From Saccharopolyspora galaxeae (lineage in GTDB: Bacteria; Actinomycetota; Actinomycetes; Mycobacteriales; Pseudonocardiaceae): a DNA stretch of 64,000 nucleotides. The translations under genes were made by a program, and so were the position numbers. Shown piece after piece: positions 24,992 to 33,872 of the stretch (its first letter is position 1; each line of letters opens with the position of its first letter). Location: the NCBI RefSeq assembly GCF_016526145.1, contig NZ_JADDUE010000010.1, positions 211,940-275,939 of the forward strand, read 5' to 3'. The notes under the pieces are model-generated. The model searched no databases, had not been told where the DNA came from, and saw only the letters and a list, made by a program, of their open reading frames with translations.

Positions 24992-25923
24992 CCGGCTACT
25001 TGTTGCGCCGCATCGGACAGAGCGCGTTGACGGTGCTGCTGATGGTTTCCGTCGTGTTCGTGCTGATCCGGCTCGCGCCCGGAGACCCAGCCGCGGCCTA
25101 CGCGGGACCGACCGCGAGCCCGGCGGAACTGGCGCAGGTGCGCGAGCAGTTCGGCCTCGACGATCCGATTCTTCAGCAGTATTGGGGATTCCTGCGTGGA
25201 CTCGCGACCGGTGATCTCGGCACCTCCTACTCGTTCCAGGCACCGGCTTTCGACGTCGTGCTCTCCCGCGTTCCCTACACGACGACGCTGGCGTTCTCCG
25301 CGATCGCGGTGACGATGCTCGTCGCGGTGCCGCTGGGCGTGTGGATGGCCCGCCGTGCCGACAGCGGCCGCGAAGTGGGCGCGAACGTGCTGACCATCGC
25401 TGGGCAGTCGATGCCGGAGTTCTGGAGCGGCATCATGTTGTTGACGGTTTTCGCCGTGCTGCTGCCGGTGCTGCCCGCATCCGGGTTCACCACTTGGTCC
25501 GGCCTGGTGCTACCGACCCTGACCGCCGCGGTGCTGCAGATCGCGCTGATCTCGCGGCTGGTGCGCCGCGAAATGGCGGGCAACCTCACCGCGCCCTACC
25601 TGGTGGCGGCGCGCTCGCGCGGCATCGGCGAGCGCGGGCTGGTGTGGCGCTACGCCATCGCCAACTCGGCGATCCCGGTGCTGACGGCGCTGGGCACGAG
25701 GTTCGCCGCGATGCTCAACGGCGTCGTGGTCGTGGAGGTCGTGTTCGCCTGGCCCGGAGTCGGCTCGCTGGTGGTGCGGGCGTTGGAAACCCGCGACTAC
25801 CCGCTGATCCAGGCGGCTGTGCTGGTCACCTCCGCGTTGGCGATCCTGGTGCAGCTGCTCGTCGACCTGGCCTACCCGCTGCTGGACCCGCGGGTGCGCC
25901 TGGGCAAGGCGGTGGCGGCATGA
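24988..25923 (+). CDS. DppB-type ABC permease
   Basis: 311 residues, GTG 24988 overlapping the previous stop. Six TM helices; the N-terminal LLRRIGQSALTVLLMVSVVF and LIRLAPGDPAAAYAG are typical of DppB/OppB. The EAA coupling loop is VAARSRGIGERGLVWRYAIA, and FAWPGVGSLVVRALETRDYP is the family C-terminal motif. Forms the import pore with the next gene product. Confidence 0.93.
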   Translation: MTGYLLRRIGQSALTVLLMVSVVFVLIRLAPGDPAAAYAGPTASPAELAQVREQFGLDDPILQQYWGFLRGLATGDLGTSYSFQAPAFDVVLSRVPYTTTLAFSAIAVTMLVAVPLGVWMARRADSGREVGANVLTIAGQSMPEFWSGIMLLTVFAVLLPVLPASGFTTWSGLVLPTLTAAVLQIALISRLVRREMAGNLTAPYLVAARSRGIGERGLVWRYAIANSAIPVLTALGTRFAAMLNGVVVVEVVFAWPGVGSLVVRALETRDYPLIQAAVLVTSALAILVQLLVDLAYPLLDPRVRLGKAVAA

Positions 25924-26828
25924 GCGAGTCCACATTGGAACGTCCGAGCCGGGTCACCGCGCGGCAGCTGTCGCGGTCGTCGACCGCGCGGCGGGCCCGC
26001 GCGGCCGGAGCGAAGCTGTGGATCGGAGTGGTCTGCACGCTCCTGGTGGTACTGCCGGTGGCGCTGGCGAACGTGCTGCCGATTCCCGGGCCCAACGAGC
26101 AACACCTCGCAGAGCGCCGGTTGCCGCCGCTGGCGGGCGGCCACCTGTTCGGCACCGACCAGCTCGGCCGCGACCTGCTGGCGCGGGTGCTGCACGGCGG
26201 TCAGGTTTCGCTGCTGATCGGAGTGCTGGCCGTGGTGGTCTCCGGGCTGATCGGGATCGCGCTGGGCTCGCTGGCCGGGTTTTTCGGCGGCTGGATCGAC
26301 GCGCTGGTCTCCCGCGCACTGGAAGCGCAGATGGCGTTGCCGCTGCTGATGATGCTGCTGCTGGTGATCGCGCTGTTCGGCCCGTCGGTGCCGGTGATCA
26401 CTGCGGTGATCGCCGTGGCGCAATGGCCGGAAGTCGCGCGGCTCGCCCGCTCGCTGGTCGTGGTGGAGCGGGAGAAACCCTACGTGCAGGCGGCGCGGAT
26501 GCTCGGCCTGCACCGGATTTCCGTGCTGCTGCGGCACGTTCTGCCGAACATCGTGCAGCAGGTGACGCTGGTCGTGCTGTTGCTGCTGGCGCAGGCGGTG
26601 CTGCTGGAGAGCTCGTTGAGCTACCTCGGCGCCGGTCCGCAGCGGCCGTTCGCCACCTGGGGCCGCATCATCTCCGATGGCCAGGACTACATCACCACCT
26701 CGTGGTGGATGGTCACGCTGCCCGGCCTGGTGATCGTGTTGCTGGTGGTCGGGGTGAACCTGCTCGGCGACGGCTTGCGCGACCGGGAACCGAAGGCACC
26801 GCGCGGAACGGGGTCGGATGATGCCTGA
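25920..26828 (+). CDS. DppC-type ABC permease
   Basis: 302 residues, ATG 25920 overlapping the dppB-like stop. Contains HLFGTDQLGRDLLARVLHGG, the DppC/OppC motif after TM1, and the EAA-type loop YVQAARMLGLHRISVLLRHV. SSLSYLGAGPQRPFATWG is near the last TM. Second half of the transporter channel. Its last 11 bases overlap the next gene. Confidence 0.93.
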   Translation: MSESTLERPSRVTARQLSRSSTARRARAAGAKLWIGVVCTLLVVLPVALANVLPIPGPNEQHLAERRLPPLAGGHLFGTDQLGRDLLARVLHGGQVSLLIGVLAVVVSGLIGIALGSLAGFFGGWIDALVSRALEAQMALPLLMMLLLVIALFGPSVPVITAVIAVAQWPEVARLARSLVVVEREKPYVQAARMLGLHRISVLLRHVLPNIVQQVTLVVLLLLAQAVLLESSLSYLGAGPQRPFATWGRIISDGQDYITTSWWMVTLPGLVIVLLVVGVNLLGDGLRDREPKAPRGTGSDDA

Positions 26829-27624
26829 ACTGCTCGAAGTGGACGATCTGCAAGTCGAGCTGATCACCGGGCGCGGCGTGGTCCGCGCGGTGGACGGCGT
26901 CTCGTTCGGCCTGTCCGCGGGCGAGACGGTGACGCTCATCGGCGAGTCCGGTTCGGGCAAGTCCACCACCGCGCTCGGCCTGCTGCGGCTGTTGCCCCCG
27001 GGTCTGGCAGTGCTTTCCGGACGGGCGTTGCTGCGGGGCCGGGACGTGGTTTCGGAACCGGATGCTGCTGCGTCGCTGCGCGGACGCGGAGTGTCGCTGA
27101 TCCCGCAGGATCCGATGACCGCGCTGAGCCCGGTGCACACCGTCGGCAGCCAGCTCGCCGAAGCCGTCCGGCTGCGCGGCGCGTCCCGCTCGCAGGCCAA
27201 GCGGCGTGCGCGGGACCTGCTCGAGCAGGTGCGCATTCCGGAACCCGGCAGCCAGTTGCGGAAGTACCCGCACCAGCTTTCGGGCGGGATGCTGCAGCGG
27301 GTGCTGATCGCCATCGCGCTGGCCGGGGAACCCCGGCTGCTGGTGGCCGACGAGCCGACCAGCGCGCTGGACGTGACCGTGCAGGCCGGGGTGCTCGACC
27401 TGCTCATGGAGGTTCAGCAGGACACCGGTGCGGGCATCCTGATGATCACTCACGACCTCGGGGTGGCGCGGCTGGTATCCGATCGCATCCACGTGATGCG
27501 TCACGGCCGGTTCGTGGAAAGCGGCGAAGTGGAGCGGATCGTCGAGGACCCGGCCGAGGATTACACGCGCGCGCTGCTGGACGCGGTGCCGCGGTTGGGA
27601 TCGTGGGACGGAGAGCGCCGATGA
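26818..27624 (+). CDS. DppD-type ABC ATPase
   Basis: 268 residues from ATG 26818 (or 26821). Walker A GESGSGKSTT, signature LSGGMLQRV, Walker B LLVADEPTSALDVT, H-loop ITHDLGVARLV. The usual 320-residue DppD carries a C-terminal oligopeptide/dipeptide extension; this copy is short and lacks the Cys-rich end sometimes seen there. It pairs with the following ATPase to power import. Confidence 0.93.
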   Translation: MMPELLEVDDLQVELITGRGVVRAVDGVSFGLSAGETVTLIGESGSGKSTTALGLLRLLPPGLAVLSGRALLRGRDVVSEPDAAASLRGRGVSLIPQDPMTALSPVHTVGSQLAEAVRLRGASRSQAKRRARDLLEQVRIPEPGSQLRKYPHQLSGGMLQRVLIAIALAGEPRLLVADEPTSALDVTVQAGVLDLLMEVQQDTGAGILMITHDLGVARLVSDRIHVMRHGRFVESGEVERIVEDPAEDYTRALLDAVPRLGSWDGERR

Positions 27625-28448
27625 CCGCAGCATTGCTCGAAGTGCAGGACCTCGTGGTCGAATTTCGCGCGCCCGGCGGGGTTTTCCGCGCGGTGGACGA
27701 GGTGGGCTTCGCGGTTCGGAAAGGCCGGACGCTGGGCATCGTCGGCGAGTCCGGTTCCGGCAAGTCCACCATCGCGCGCTCGCTGGTGCGGCTGAACACG
27801 CCGACTTCCGGGCGGATCCTGTTGGACGGCACGGACATCGCGGGTCTCGGGGAACGCAGGCTGCGGCCCCTGCGGCATCGCGTGCAGATGGTCTTCCAGG
27901 ACCCGTACGGATCGCTCGATCCGCACTTGAGCGCGGCGGAAATCGTCGGCGAACCGCTCAGGATCCGCGGCGTGCGCGGCAGGGCCGAGCGCGATCGCCG
28001 GGCCGCGGAGTTGCTCGACCAGGTCGGATTGCCCAGCAGCGCACTGCACCGGCGACCGCACGAGTTCTCCGGCGGCCAGCGCCAGCGCGTCGGGATCGCG
28101 CGCGCTTTGGCGAGCCATCCCGAGGTGCTGGTGTGCGACGAGGCCACCAGCGCGCTGGACGTGTCCGTGCAGGCGCAGGTGCTCGCGCTGCTGCGGGAGT
28201 TGCAGCGCGAGCACGGCCTTACATACCTGGTGATCTCGCACAACCTCGGCGTGGTCCGGGAAATCACCGACGAAGTGCTGGTGCTGCGCCGGGGACGCGT
28301 CGTCGAGCACGGGCCGACCGAGCACGTCCTCAACAGCCCGCAACACCCCTACACCCGGGACTTGCGCAGTGCCGCGCTGGACCCGACCGCGATGCGCGGG
28401 CGCAAACCGCGCGATCTGCTCACGACCGAACGGAGAGTGCACGCATGA
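27621..28448 (+). CDS. DppF-type ABC ATPase
   Basis: 275 residues from ATG 27621 overlapping the previous stop; an upstream in-frame ATG is internal to the preceding gene. Walker A GESGSGKSTI, VQMVFQDPYGSLDPHL (the DppF/OppF Q-loop signature), FSGGQRQRVG, Walker B VCDEATSALDVS. Note CDEATS where DEPTS is usual, still compatible with ATP hydrolysis. Partner of the preceding ATPase. Confidence 0.93.
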   Translation: MTAALLEVQDLVVEFRAPGGVFRAVDEVGFAVRKGRTLGIVGESGSGKSTIARSLVRLNTPTSGRILLDGTDIAGLGERRLRPLRHRVQMVFQDPYGSLDPHLSAAEIVGEPLRIRGVRGRAERDRRAAELLDQVGLPSSALHRRPHEFSGGQRQRVGIARALASHPEVLVCDEATSALDVSVQAQVLALLRELQREHGLTYLVISHNLGVVREITDEVLVLRRGRVVEHGPTEHVLNSPQHPYTRDLRSAALDPTAMRGRKPRDLLTTERRVHA

Positions 28449-29395
28449 CTTCCGAGAACCGCCTGGTGCTGGGCACCATGACGTTCGGGGACACAGTGGA
28501 CGAATCCGGTGCGGCACGGATGCTGGACGCGGCGCTGGAAGCGGGAATCACCAGTGTGGACACCGCGAACGGCTACGCGGGCGGGAAGACCGAGGAGATC
28601 CTGCGGGAGCTGCTGCCTGCGCGGCGGGAACGCATCGCGCTGGCGACCAAGGCCGGGATGCCGCATCCGGACGCCGGGGAGCACGCACCGCTGTCGGCGA
28701 AGGGGCTGCGCGCGAGCGTCGAAGGCAGCCTGCGCCGGTTGGGCGTGTCCCACGTGGACCTGTTCTACCTGCACCAACCGGACCGTTCGACCGCTCCGGA
28801 GGAGACGCTGGGCGCGGTCGCCGAACTCGTCGCCGAAGGCAAGATCGGCGAGCTGGGCGTGTCCAACTTCGCCGCCTGGCAGATCGCCGAAATCAACCAC
28901 GCCGCCGACCGCACCGGCGCGCCGCGGCCGGTCGTCGCGCAGCAGCTCTACAACCTGCTGGCCCGGCGGATCGAAGCCGAATACGCCGAGTTCGCGGCGA
29001 CGACCGGGCTGCGCACCATGGTCTACAACCCGCTGGGCGGCGGGCTGCTGACCGGGCGGCACCGCTTCGACCAGGCCCCGGCCGGTGGCCGGTTCGATGA
29101 TTCGCGGCTGGCCGAGATGTACAAGAAGCGCTATTGGGACGCGTCGCTGTTCGAGGCGGTGGACCGGCTCTCGGCGATCGCCGGGGACGCGGGGCTGGAG
29201 CTGACCGAGCTTTCGCTGCGGTGGCTGCTGGACCGTCCCGCGACGGGATCGCTGCTGCTCGGCGGGTCCAAAGTGGAGCACCTGCGGGCCAACATCGCGG
29301 CCGTGCAAGCCGGGCCGCTGCCCGCGGACGTGGTGCGTGCCTGCGACGAGGTCGGTGCCTGGCTCAACGGCCCGATGCCCGCGTACAACCGCTGA
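28445..29395 (+). CDS. Aldo/keto reductase
   Basis: 316 residues, ATG 28445 overlapping the dppF-like stop. The TIM-barrel catalytic tetrad is recognisable: Asp in GITSVDTANGY, the Tyr at the end of the same segment, Lys in ALATKAGMP and His in LFYLHQPDRS. C-terminal cofactor loop: LLLGGSKVEHLRANI. It would reduce or oxidise a sugar or keto-acid carbonyl with NADPH. Its place directly after the transporter suggests it acts on the imported compound. Confidence 0.92.
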   Translation: MTSENRLVLGTMTFGDTVDESGAARMLDAALEAGITSVDTANGYAGGKTEEILRELLPARRERIALATKAGMPHPDAGEHAPLSAKGLRASVEGSLRRLGVSHVDLFYLHQPDRSTAPEETLGAVAELVAEGKIGELGVSNFAAWQIAEINHAADRTGAPRPVVAQQLYNLLARRIEAEYAEFAATTGLRTMVYNPLGGGLLTGRHRFDQAPAGGRFDDSRLAEMYKKRYWDASLFEAVDRLSAIAGDAGLELTELSLRWLLDRPATGSLLLGGSKVEHLRANIAAVQAGPLPADVVRACDEVGAWLNGPMPAYNR

Positions 29396-29472
29396 GCCGC
29401 TCAGCGCCGAACTCCGAGACCTCGACTCGATCCACAGCGTCCGATACGGACACAACGAACCGAAGGAGCAAC

Positions 29473-30234
29473 ATGATCGCCGCCGAGTTCGCCGCCAAGC
29501 TGCGCGGCCGGGAGAGAACCGTCGGCTACTGGGCGGTGCTGGACGCACCGGTCGCCACCGAGCGCATCGCGCGCCTCGGGTACGACTACGTGGCCATCGA
29601 CGGCCAGCACGGCCTGGTCGGCTACTCGGGCATCCGCGACGGGATGATGGCCATCGACGCCGGCGGCCGCTCGGCCGGGCTGGTGCGGGTGGAAGCCAAC
29701 GACCTCACCGCGATCGGCCGGTCGCTGGACGCCGGTGCCGCCGGAGTGATCGTGCCGCTGATCGACACGGCCGAGGACGCCGCGGCTGCCGTGCACGCCA
29801 CCCGCTACCCGCCGCGCGGCGGGCGCTCCTACGGTCCGATGCGCTCGGGTCTGCGGATCGGGCCGAAACCAGCTGATGCCGATGCGGCGACCGTCGTGCT
29901 CGCGATGATCGAGACGCCGAAGGGCTTGGCGAACGTCGAGGAGATCTGCGCGACGCCGGGCTTGGACGGTGTCTACGTTGGACCGTCGGACTTGTGCCTG
30001 GCCGTGGGCGGAGCGTTCCCCGGAGATCCGGCGGTCTCCGAGGCCTTCGAGGACGCGGTCGCCACCGTGCGCAAAGCCGCCGAAAAGGCCGGTGTCGCCG
30101 CGGGAATCCACACCGCAGGCGGCGAACTCGCCGCGCGACGGCTCGCGGAGGGCTACACCTTCGCCAGCGTCGCCTCCGACCTGGTGCACCTGGAACAAGT
30201 CGCCGCCGAACACCTGAAGGTGGCGGGCGAATGA
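29473..30234 (+). CDS. HpcH/HpaI-family class II aldolase
   Basis: 253 residues from ATG 29473 behind AAGGAG, after a 77-bp gap, so it may have its own start site. Motifs: YVAIDGQHGLVGYSGIRDGM (catalytic His), GLVRVEANDLTAIGRSLDAG, GVIVPLIDTAEDA, and AMIETPKGLANVEEI with the metal-binding Glu, then the Asp in GVYVGPSDL. Family members cleave 2-keto-3-deoxy sugar acids or 4-hydroxy-2-oxo acids to pyruvate plus an aldehyde. IDGQHG replaces the commoner D-x-EHG pattern, so a specialised substrate is possible. Confidence 0.9.
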   Translation: MIAAEFAAKLRGRERTVGYWAVLDAPVATERIARLGYDYVAIDGQHGLVGYSGIRDGMMAIDAGGRSAGLVRVEANDLTAIGRSLDAGAAGVIVPLIDTAEDAAAAVHATRYPPRGGRSYGPMRSGLRIGPKPADADAATVVLAMIETPKGLANVEEICATPGLDGVYVGPSDLCLAVGGAFPGDPAVSEAFEDAVATVRKAAEKAGVAAGIHTAGGELAARRLAEGYTFASVASDLVHLEQVAAEHLKVAGE

Positions 30235-31340
30235 GCGGGGATCGGCAGGAGGCGTTCCTGCCAGCACCGGACGTGCAGTCGCACGCGGCCAACCTGATGC
30301 CGCTGCCGGGCGGGGACCTCGGCTGCGCGTGGTTCTCCGGGACGCAGGAAGGCATGTCCGACATCGACGTGTGGTTTTCGCGCTACAGCGCGGGAAAATG
30401 GGCCGACCCCGTGCGGGTTTCCGACGACCCGGAGCGTTCCGAGCAGAACCCGGTGCTGTTCAACGCTCCCGGCGGCGAACTGTGGCTGCTCCACACCGCC
30501 CAGCACGCCGGAGACCAATACACCGCCGAAGTCCGCGTGCGCACGTCCGGTGACGACGGCCGCACTTGGGGACCGGCCCGCACGCTGGTGCCTGCGTCGG
30601 CCGGTGGCGGGGTCTTCGTGCGCCAGCCCGTCGTCGTGCTGAATTCCGGACGCTGGCTGCTGCCGGTGTTCCGCTGCCCGCGACCGGCCACCGGCCGCTG
30701 GGTCGGCGACGACGACAGCAGCGCGGTGCTCGTCTCCGACGACGCCGGCCGGACCTGGACTGCGCATGAAGTCCCGGGCAGCACCGGCTGCGTGCACATG
30801 AACATCGTCGAACTGGCCGACCGGAGCCTGCTCGCGCTGTTCCGCCGCAGGCAGGCCGATCGCATCCACCTGAGCCGATCCGCGGACGGAGCCTGCTGGA
30901 GCGAGCCCGAACCGACCGAGTTGCCGAACAACAACTCCTCCATCCAGGCCGCCGGACTGCACGACGGTTCCGTGGCGCTGGTGTTCAACAACAGCAGCGC
31001 CGCCGACGCGACCGACCGCCGCACCTCGCTCTACGACGAGATCGACGGCGAGAGCGACGGCCAACCGCACCCGGGACCGGCGTTCTGGGGAGCGCCGCGC
31101 GCCCCGCTGACCCTGGCGATCTCCACCGACGGCGGGAGGAGCTGGCCGGTGCGCCGCGACATCGAGACCGGCGACGGTCACTGCATGACCAACGACTCCC
31201 GCGACGGGCGCAACCGGGAGCTGTCCTACCCGTCGATCGCGCAGACCGCGGACGGGCAGCTGCACATCGCGTTCACCCACTTCCGCCGGGCGATCAAGCA
31301 CGTGCGCTTGCACACCGGCTGGGCCTCGGAGGCGGCATGA
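30231..31340 (+). CDS. BNR-repeat, sialidase-like protein without signal peptide
   Basis: 369 residues, ATG 30231 overlapping the aldolase stop. BNR/Asp-box-like turns are visible: RTSGDDGRTWGPA, VSDDAGRTWTAHE, LSRSADGACWSEPE, ISTDGGRSWPVR, arranged along a six-bladed propeller. LFRRRQADRIHLSRS and ELSYPSIAQTADGQLHIAFT match the BNR_2 family often named exo-alpha-sialidase. There is no signal sequence, so it is cytoplasmic and unlikely to strip sialic acid from polymers outside. Its tight coupling to an aldolase and a dehydrogenase suggests a hydrolase, lyase or epimerase of an imported sugar acid. Confidence 0.8.
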   Translation: MSGDRQEAFLPAPDVQSHAANLMPLPGGDLGCAWFSGTQEGMSDIDVWFSRYSAGKWADPVRVSDDPERSEQNPVLFNAPGGELWLLHTAQHAGDQYTAEVRVRTSGDDGRTWGPARTLVPASAGGGVFVRQPVVVLNSGRWLLPVFRCPRPATGRWVGDDDSSAVLVSDDAGRTWTAHEVPGSTGCVHMNIVELADRSLLALFRRRQADRIHLSRSADGACWSEPEPTELPNNNSSIQAAGLHDGSVALVFNNSSAADATDRRTSLYDEIDGESDGQPHPGPAFWGAPRAPLTLAISTDGGRSWPVRRDIETGDGHCMTNDSRDGRNRELSYPSIAQTADGQLHIAFTHFRRAIKHVRLHTGWASEAA

Positions 31341-32275
31341 CGATCTTGATCACCACTCCCACCTTCGGCCGGTTCTCCACCGAGCCGTGGCGGATCCTCG
31401 AAGCGGCCGGCGAAGTGTCCCGCCCGCATCCGGACAAGATCATGCCGCCGGAAGAGCTGCGCGAGCGCATCCCGCACGCCGAGGCGCTGATCGTCGGCAT
31501 GGACGACATCGGCGCGGAACTTCTCGACGCAGCACCGAAACTGCGCGTCGTGGCCAAGCACGGCGTCGGCGTGGACACCATCGATGTCGCCGCTGCGCGG
31601 AAGCGCGGTATCCGCGTGGTGTGCGCGCCAGGCAGCAACTCGCGGGCCGTGGCGGAGCTGGCGTTCGGGCTCATGCTCGCCGCCGCGCGCGGCATCGGCG
31701 GTTCGCACGCGGCGGTGCGCGAGGGCGGCTGGCCGAAGCTGTTCGGGCCGGAGTTGCACGGCCGCACGCTCGGCGTGCTCGGGTTCGGCCGCATCGGGCG
31801 GCTGCTGGCCGGGTACGCGAGCGCGTTCGGCATGGATCTCGTCGCGCACGATCCCTACTTGGACGCGGAATCCTTTGCAGCGCAGGGTGTTCGCGGCGTC
31901 TCCTTCCAGGAATGCGTGTCCGAAGTGGACTTCTTGAGCCTGCACCTGCCGGGCTCCCAGGACGGTCCGCTGCTGGACCGGGAGGCGCTGGCATCGATGC
32001 GCCAGGGCGCGGTGCTGGTCAACACCGCCCGCGGCGGACTCGTCGACGAGTCCGCGCTGGCCGAACTGCTGACCGGTGGCCACCTCGGCGCCGCCGGGAT
32101 CGACGCGTTCTCCGTCGAACCACCGGCAGGCAACCCGCTGTTGACCGCCCCGAACGTCGTTCTCACATCGCACTTGGGCGCGTGCAGCCACCAGGCCAAC
32201 CACAACATGGGCGCGCTGGTCGCCGAAGACGTGGCCCGCGTCCTCCACGGCGAGCCGCCCCTCCGCGAAGCCTGA
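31337..32275 (+). CDS. D-2-hydroxyacid dehydrogenase (SerA-like)
   Basis: 312 residues, ATG 31337 overlapping the BNR stop. N-terminal catalytic domain then the NAD-binding Rossmann fold TLGVLGFGRIGRLLAGYA (GxGxxG). The catalytic Arg is in LVNTARGGLVDES, with Glu and the terminal His in LTSHLGACSHQANHN. No ACT domain, so it is not a full biosynthetic SerA. Role: NAD(P)-linked interconversion of a 2-hydroxy acid and 2-oxo acid in the island's pathway. Confidence 0.92.
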   Translation: MTILITTPTFGRFSTEPWRILEAAGEVSRPHPDKIMPPEELRERIPHAEALIVGMDDIGAELLDAAPKLRVVAKHGVGVDTIDVAAARKRGIRVVCAPGSNSRAVAELAFGLMLAAARGIGGSHAAVREGGWPKLFGPELHGRTLGVLGFGRIGRLLAGYASAFGMDLVAHDPYLDAESFAAQGVRGVSFQECVSEVDFLSLHLPGSQDGPLLDREALASMRQGAVLVNTARGGLVDESALAELLTGGHLGAAGIDAFSVEPPAGNPLLTAPNVVLTSHLGACSHQANHNMGALVAEDVARVLHGEPPLREA

Positions 32276-32281
32276 CCTGAG

Positions 32282-32336
32282 CCGAGTGAACGGACTGCCG
32301 GTCCCAATAGATCGGTCGAACGGTCCGTTCACTCGG
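32282..32336. terminator. 14-bp inverted repeat after the catabolic operon
   Basis: CCGAGTGAACGGAC (32282-32295) is perfectly complementary to GTCCGTTCACTCGG (32323-32336), with a 27-base loop. It begins 6 bp after the dehydrogenase stop and ends 29 bp before the Nramp-like gene. Terminator is the likely role, though an operator is possible given the long loop. Confidence 0.6.
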
Positions 32337-32365
32337 AAAGCCGCCGGGGGAGAGAAAGGACCGAC

Positions 32366-33778
32366 ATGGCAACGACGACCGACCCGGACGCCGCGCCGGC
32401 GGATCCGTACGTGCTGCGGCCGGAAGACGCGCGGGAGGCGCCGACGACGTTCGGTGGACGGCTGCGGCACCTCGGTCCCGGCCTGGTGCTCTCCGCCGCG
32501 GTGGTCGGCTCCGGCGAGCTGATCGTGACCACCTCGCTCGGCGCCCGCGCGGGTTTCGCGCTGCTGTGGCTGGTGATCATCAGCGCCGCGGTGAAGGTCT
32601 GGGTGCAGATGGAACTGGCCCGCTGGACCATCCTCACCGGCAAGACCGCGCTGCAGGGCTACCGCCAGGTCGGGCCGCGGATCGGGCCGGTGAGCTGGAT
32701 CAACTGGTTGTGGATCGGCATGGACTTCAGCAAGATGCTGCAACGCGGCGGCATCATCGGCGGAGTCGCGGCCGCCTGCTCGATCCTGTGGCCGATCCAC
32801 GGCGCGGCGCTGAGCTTCCCGTCGCTGCTGATCTGGACGGTGCTGGTCACCGCGGGACTGGTGCTGCTGCTGCGCAGCGGCCGCTACAGCGTCGTCGAGC
32901 GCAGCGCGGTCGCGGCGGTCGTCGTGTTCACCATCGCGACCGTTTCGCTGGCGCTGGCCCTGCCGCTGACGCCGTTCGCGTACGGCCTCGCCGAGCTCGG
33001 CGAGGGACTGAGCCTGCAGGTACCCGCCGGAACGATCGGCATCGCCGTGTCGATGTTCGGCCTGACCGGAGTCGGCGCCGACGAGATGACCACCTACACC
33101 TACTGGTGCCTGGAGAAGGGCTACGCGCGCTGGACCGGGCCGGACGACGGCACCGAGCAGCGCGCCCGCCGCGCCGAAGGCTGGCTGCGCGTGATGCGGC
33201 TGGACGTGCTGGTCTCGTGGCTGGTGTGCACGCTGTGCACGCTCTCGTTCTACGTGATCGGCGCGTCGGTGCTGAATCCGCAGGGCTTGGTGCCCGAAGG
33301 CAACGACATGATCACCACGCTGTCCCGGATCTACACCGACACCTTGGGTTCGTGGGCGCAGTACCTGTTCCTGTTCGGCGCGATCGCCGTGCTCGGCTCG
33401 ACCGCGATCGGATCGTCGGCGAGCGTGCCCCGGCTGTGGACCAACGCGCTCGGCCTGCTCGGCGTCATCGACTGGCACGACACCCGTGTCCGCCAGCGCA
33501 CGGTCCGGCTGCTGACCACGGTGTTCCCGCCGTTGTGGGCGCTGTGCTACCTGTTCGTGCAGGAGCCGGTGCTGATGGTGCAGATCGGCGGGATCGGCAG
33601 CGGGGTGTTCCTGCTCGCCGTGGTGGTCGCGGTGTGGCGGCTGCGCAGCACCGAAGTGGACCGGCGGTTCCGCGCCAATCCCTGGCTGACGGCGGCGCTT
33701 GTGGTCAGCAGCGCGGCGATCACGGTGCTCGGGAGCTACACGGTGCTCGAGGTCTTCGGCATCAGCATCGGCGGCTGA
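32366..33778 (+). CDS. Nramp-superfamily-like transporter lacking the DPGN metal motif
   Basis: 470 residues, ATG 32366 with a GGGGAGAGAAAGG tract upstream. Eleven or so TM helices. The first reads FGGRLRHLGPGLVLSAAVVG followed by SGELIVTT. This is the Nramp start 'GPGxxxx' helix, but the DPGN metal-binding motif is replaced by GSGE. The TM6 equivalent reads VSMFGLTGVGADEMTTYTYW instead of MPH. Metal coordination as in MntH is therefore not expected. Position after a sugar-acid operon suggests an organic substrate or an Mg-like variant, which is inference. A separate transcript is likely because of the preceding inverted repeat. Confidence 0.75.
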   Translation: MATTTDPDAAPADPYVLRPEDAREAPTTFGGRLRHLGPGLVLSAAVVGSGELIVTTSLGARAGFALLWLVIISAAVKVWVQMELARWTILTGKTALQGYRQVGPRIGPVSWINWLWIGMDFSKMLQRGGIIGGVAAACSILWPIHGAALSFPSLLIWTVLVTAGLVLLLRSGRYSVVERSAVAAVVVFTIATVSLALALPLTPFAYGLAELGEGLSLQVPAGTIGIAVSMFGLTGVGADEMTTYTYWCLEKGYARWTGPDDGTEQRARRAEGWLRVMRLDVLVSWLVCTLCTLSFYVIGASVLNPQGLVPEGNDMITTLSRIYTDTLGSWAQYLFLFGAIAVLGSTAIGSSASVPRLWTNALGLLGVIDWHDTRVRQRTVRLLTTVFPPLWALCYLFVQEPVLMVQIGGIGSGVFLLAVVVAVWRLRSTEVDRRFRANPWLTAALVVSSAAITVLGSYTVLEVFGISIGG

Positions 33779-33872
33779 GGCGGCGGTCGAATTCGTGAGC
33801 GGGACGCGACCTTGGACGCGGCGCAGGCCTGTGGTGTTCACTGTCGATGACCCGTTCGGCGGAAGGACCAGG

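Noticed and set aside
30231..31340. Secreted sialidase
   Set aside because: No signal peptide or lipobox precedes the propeller, and it is stop-start coupled to cytoplasmic enzymes.
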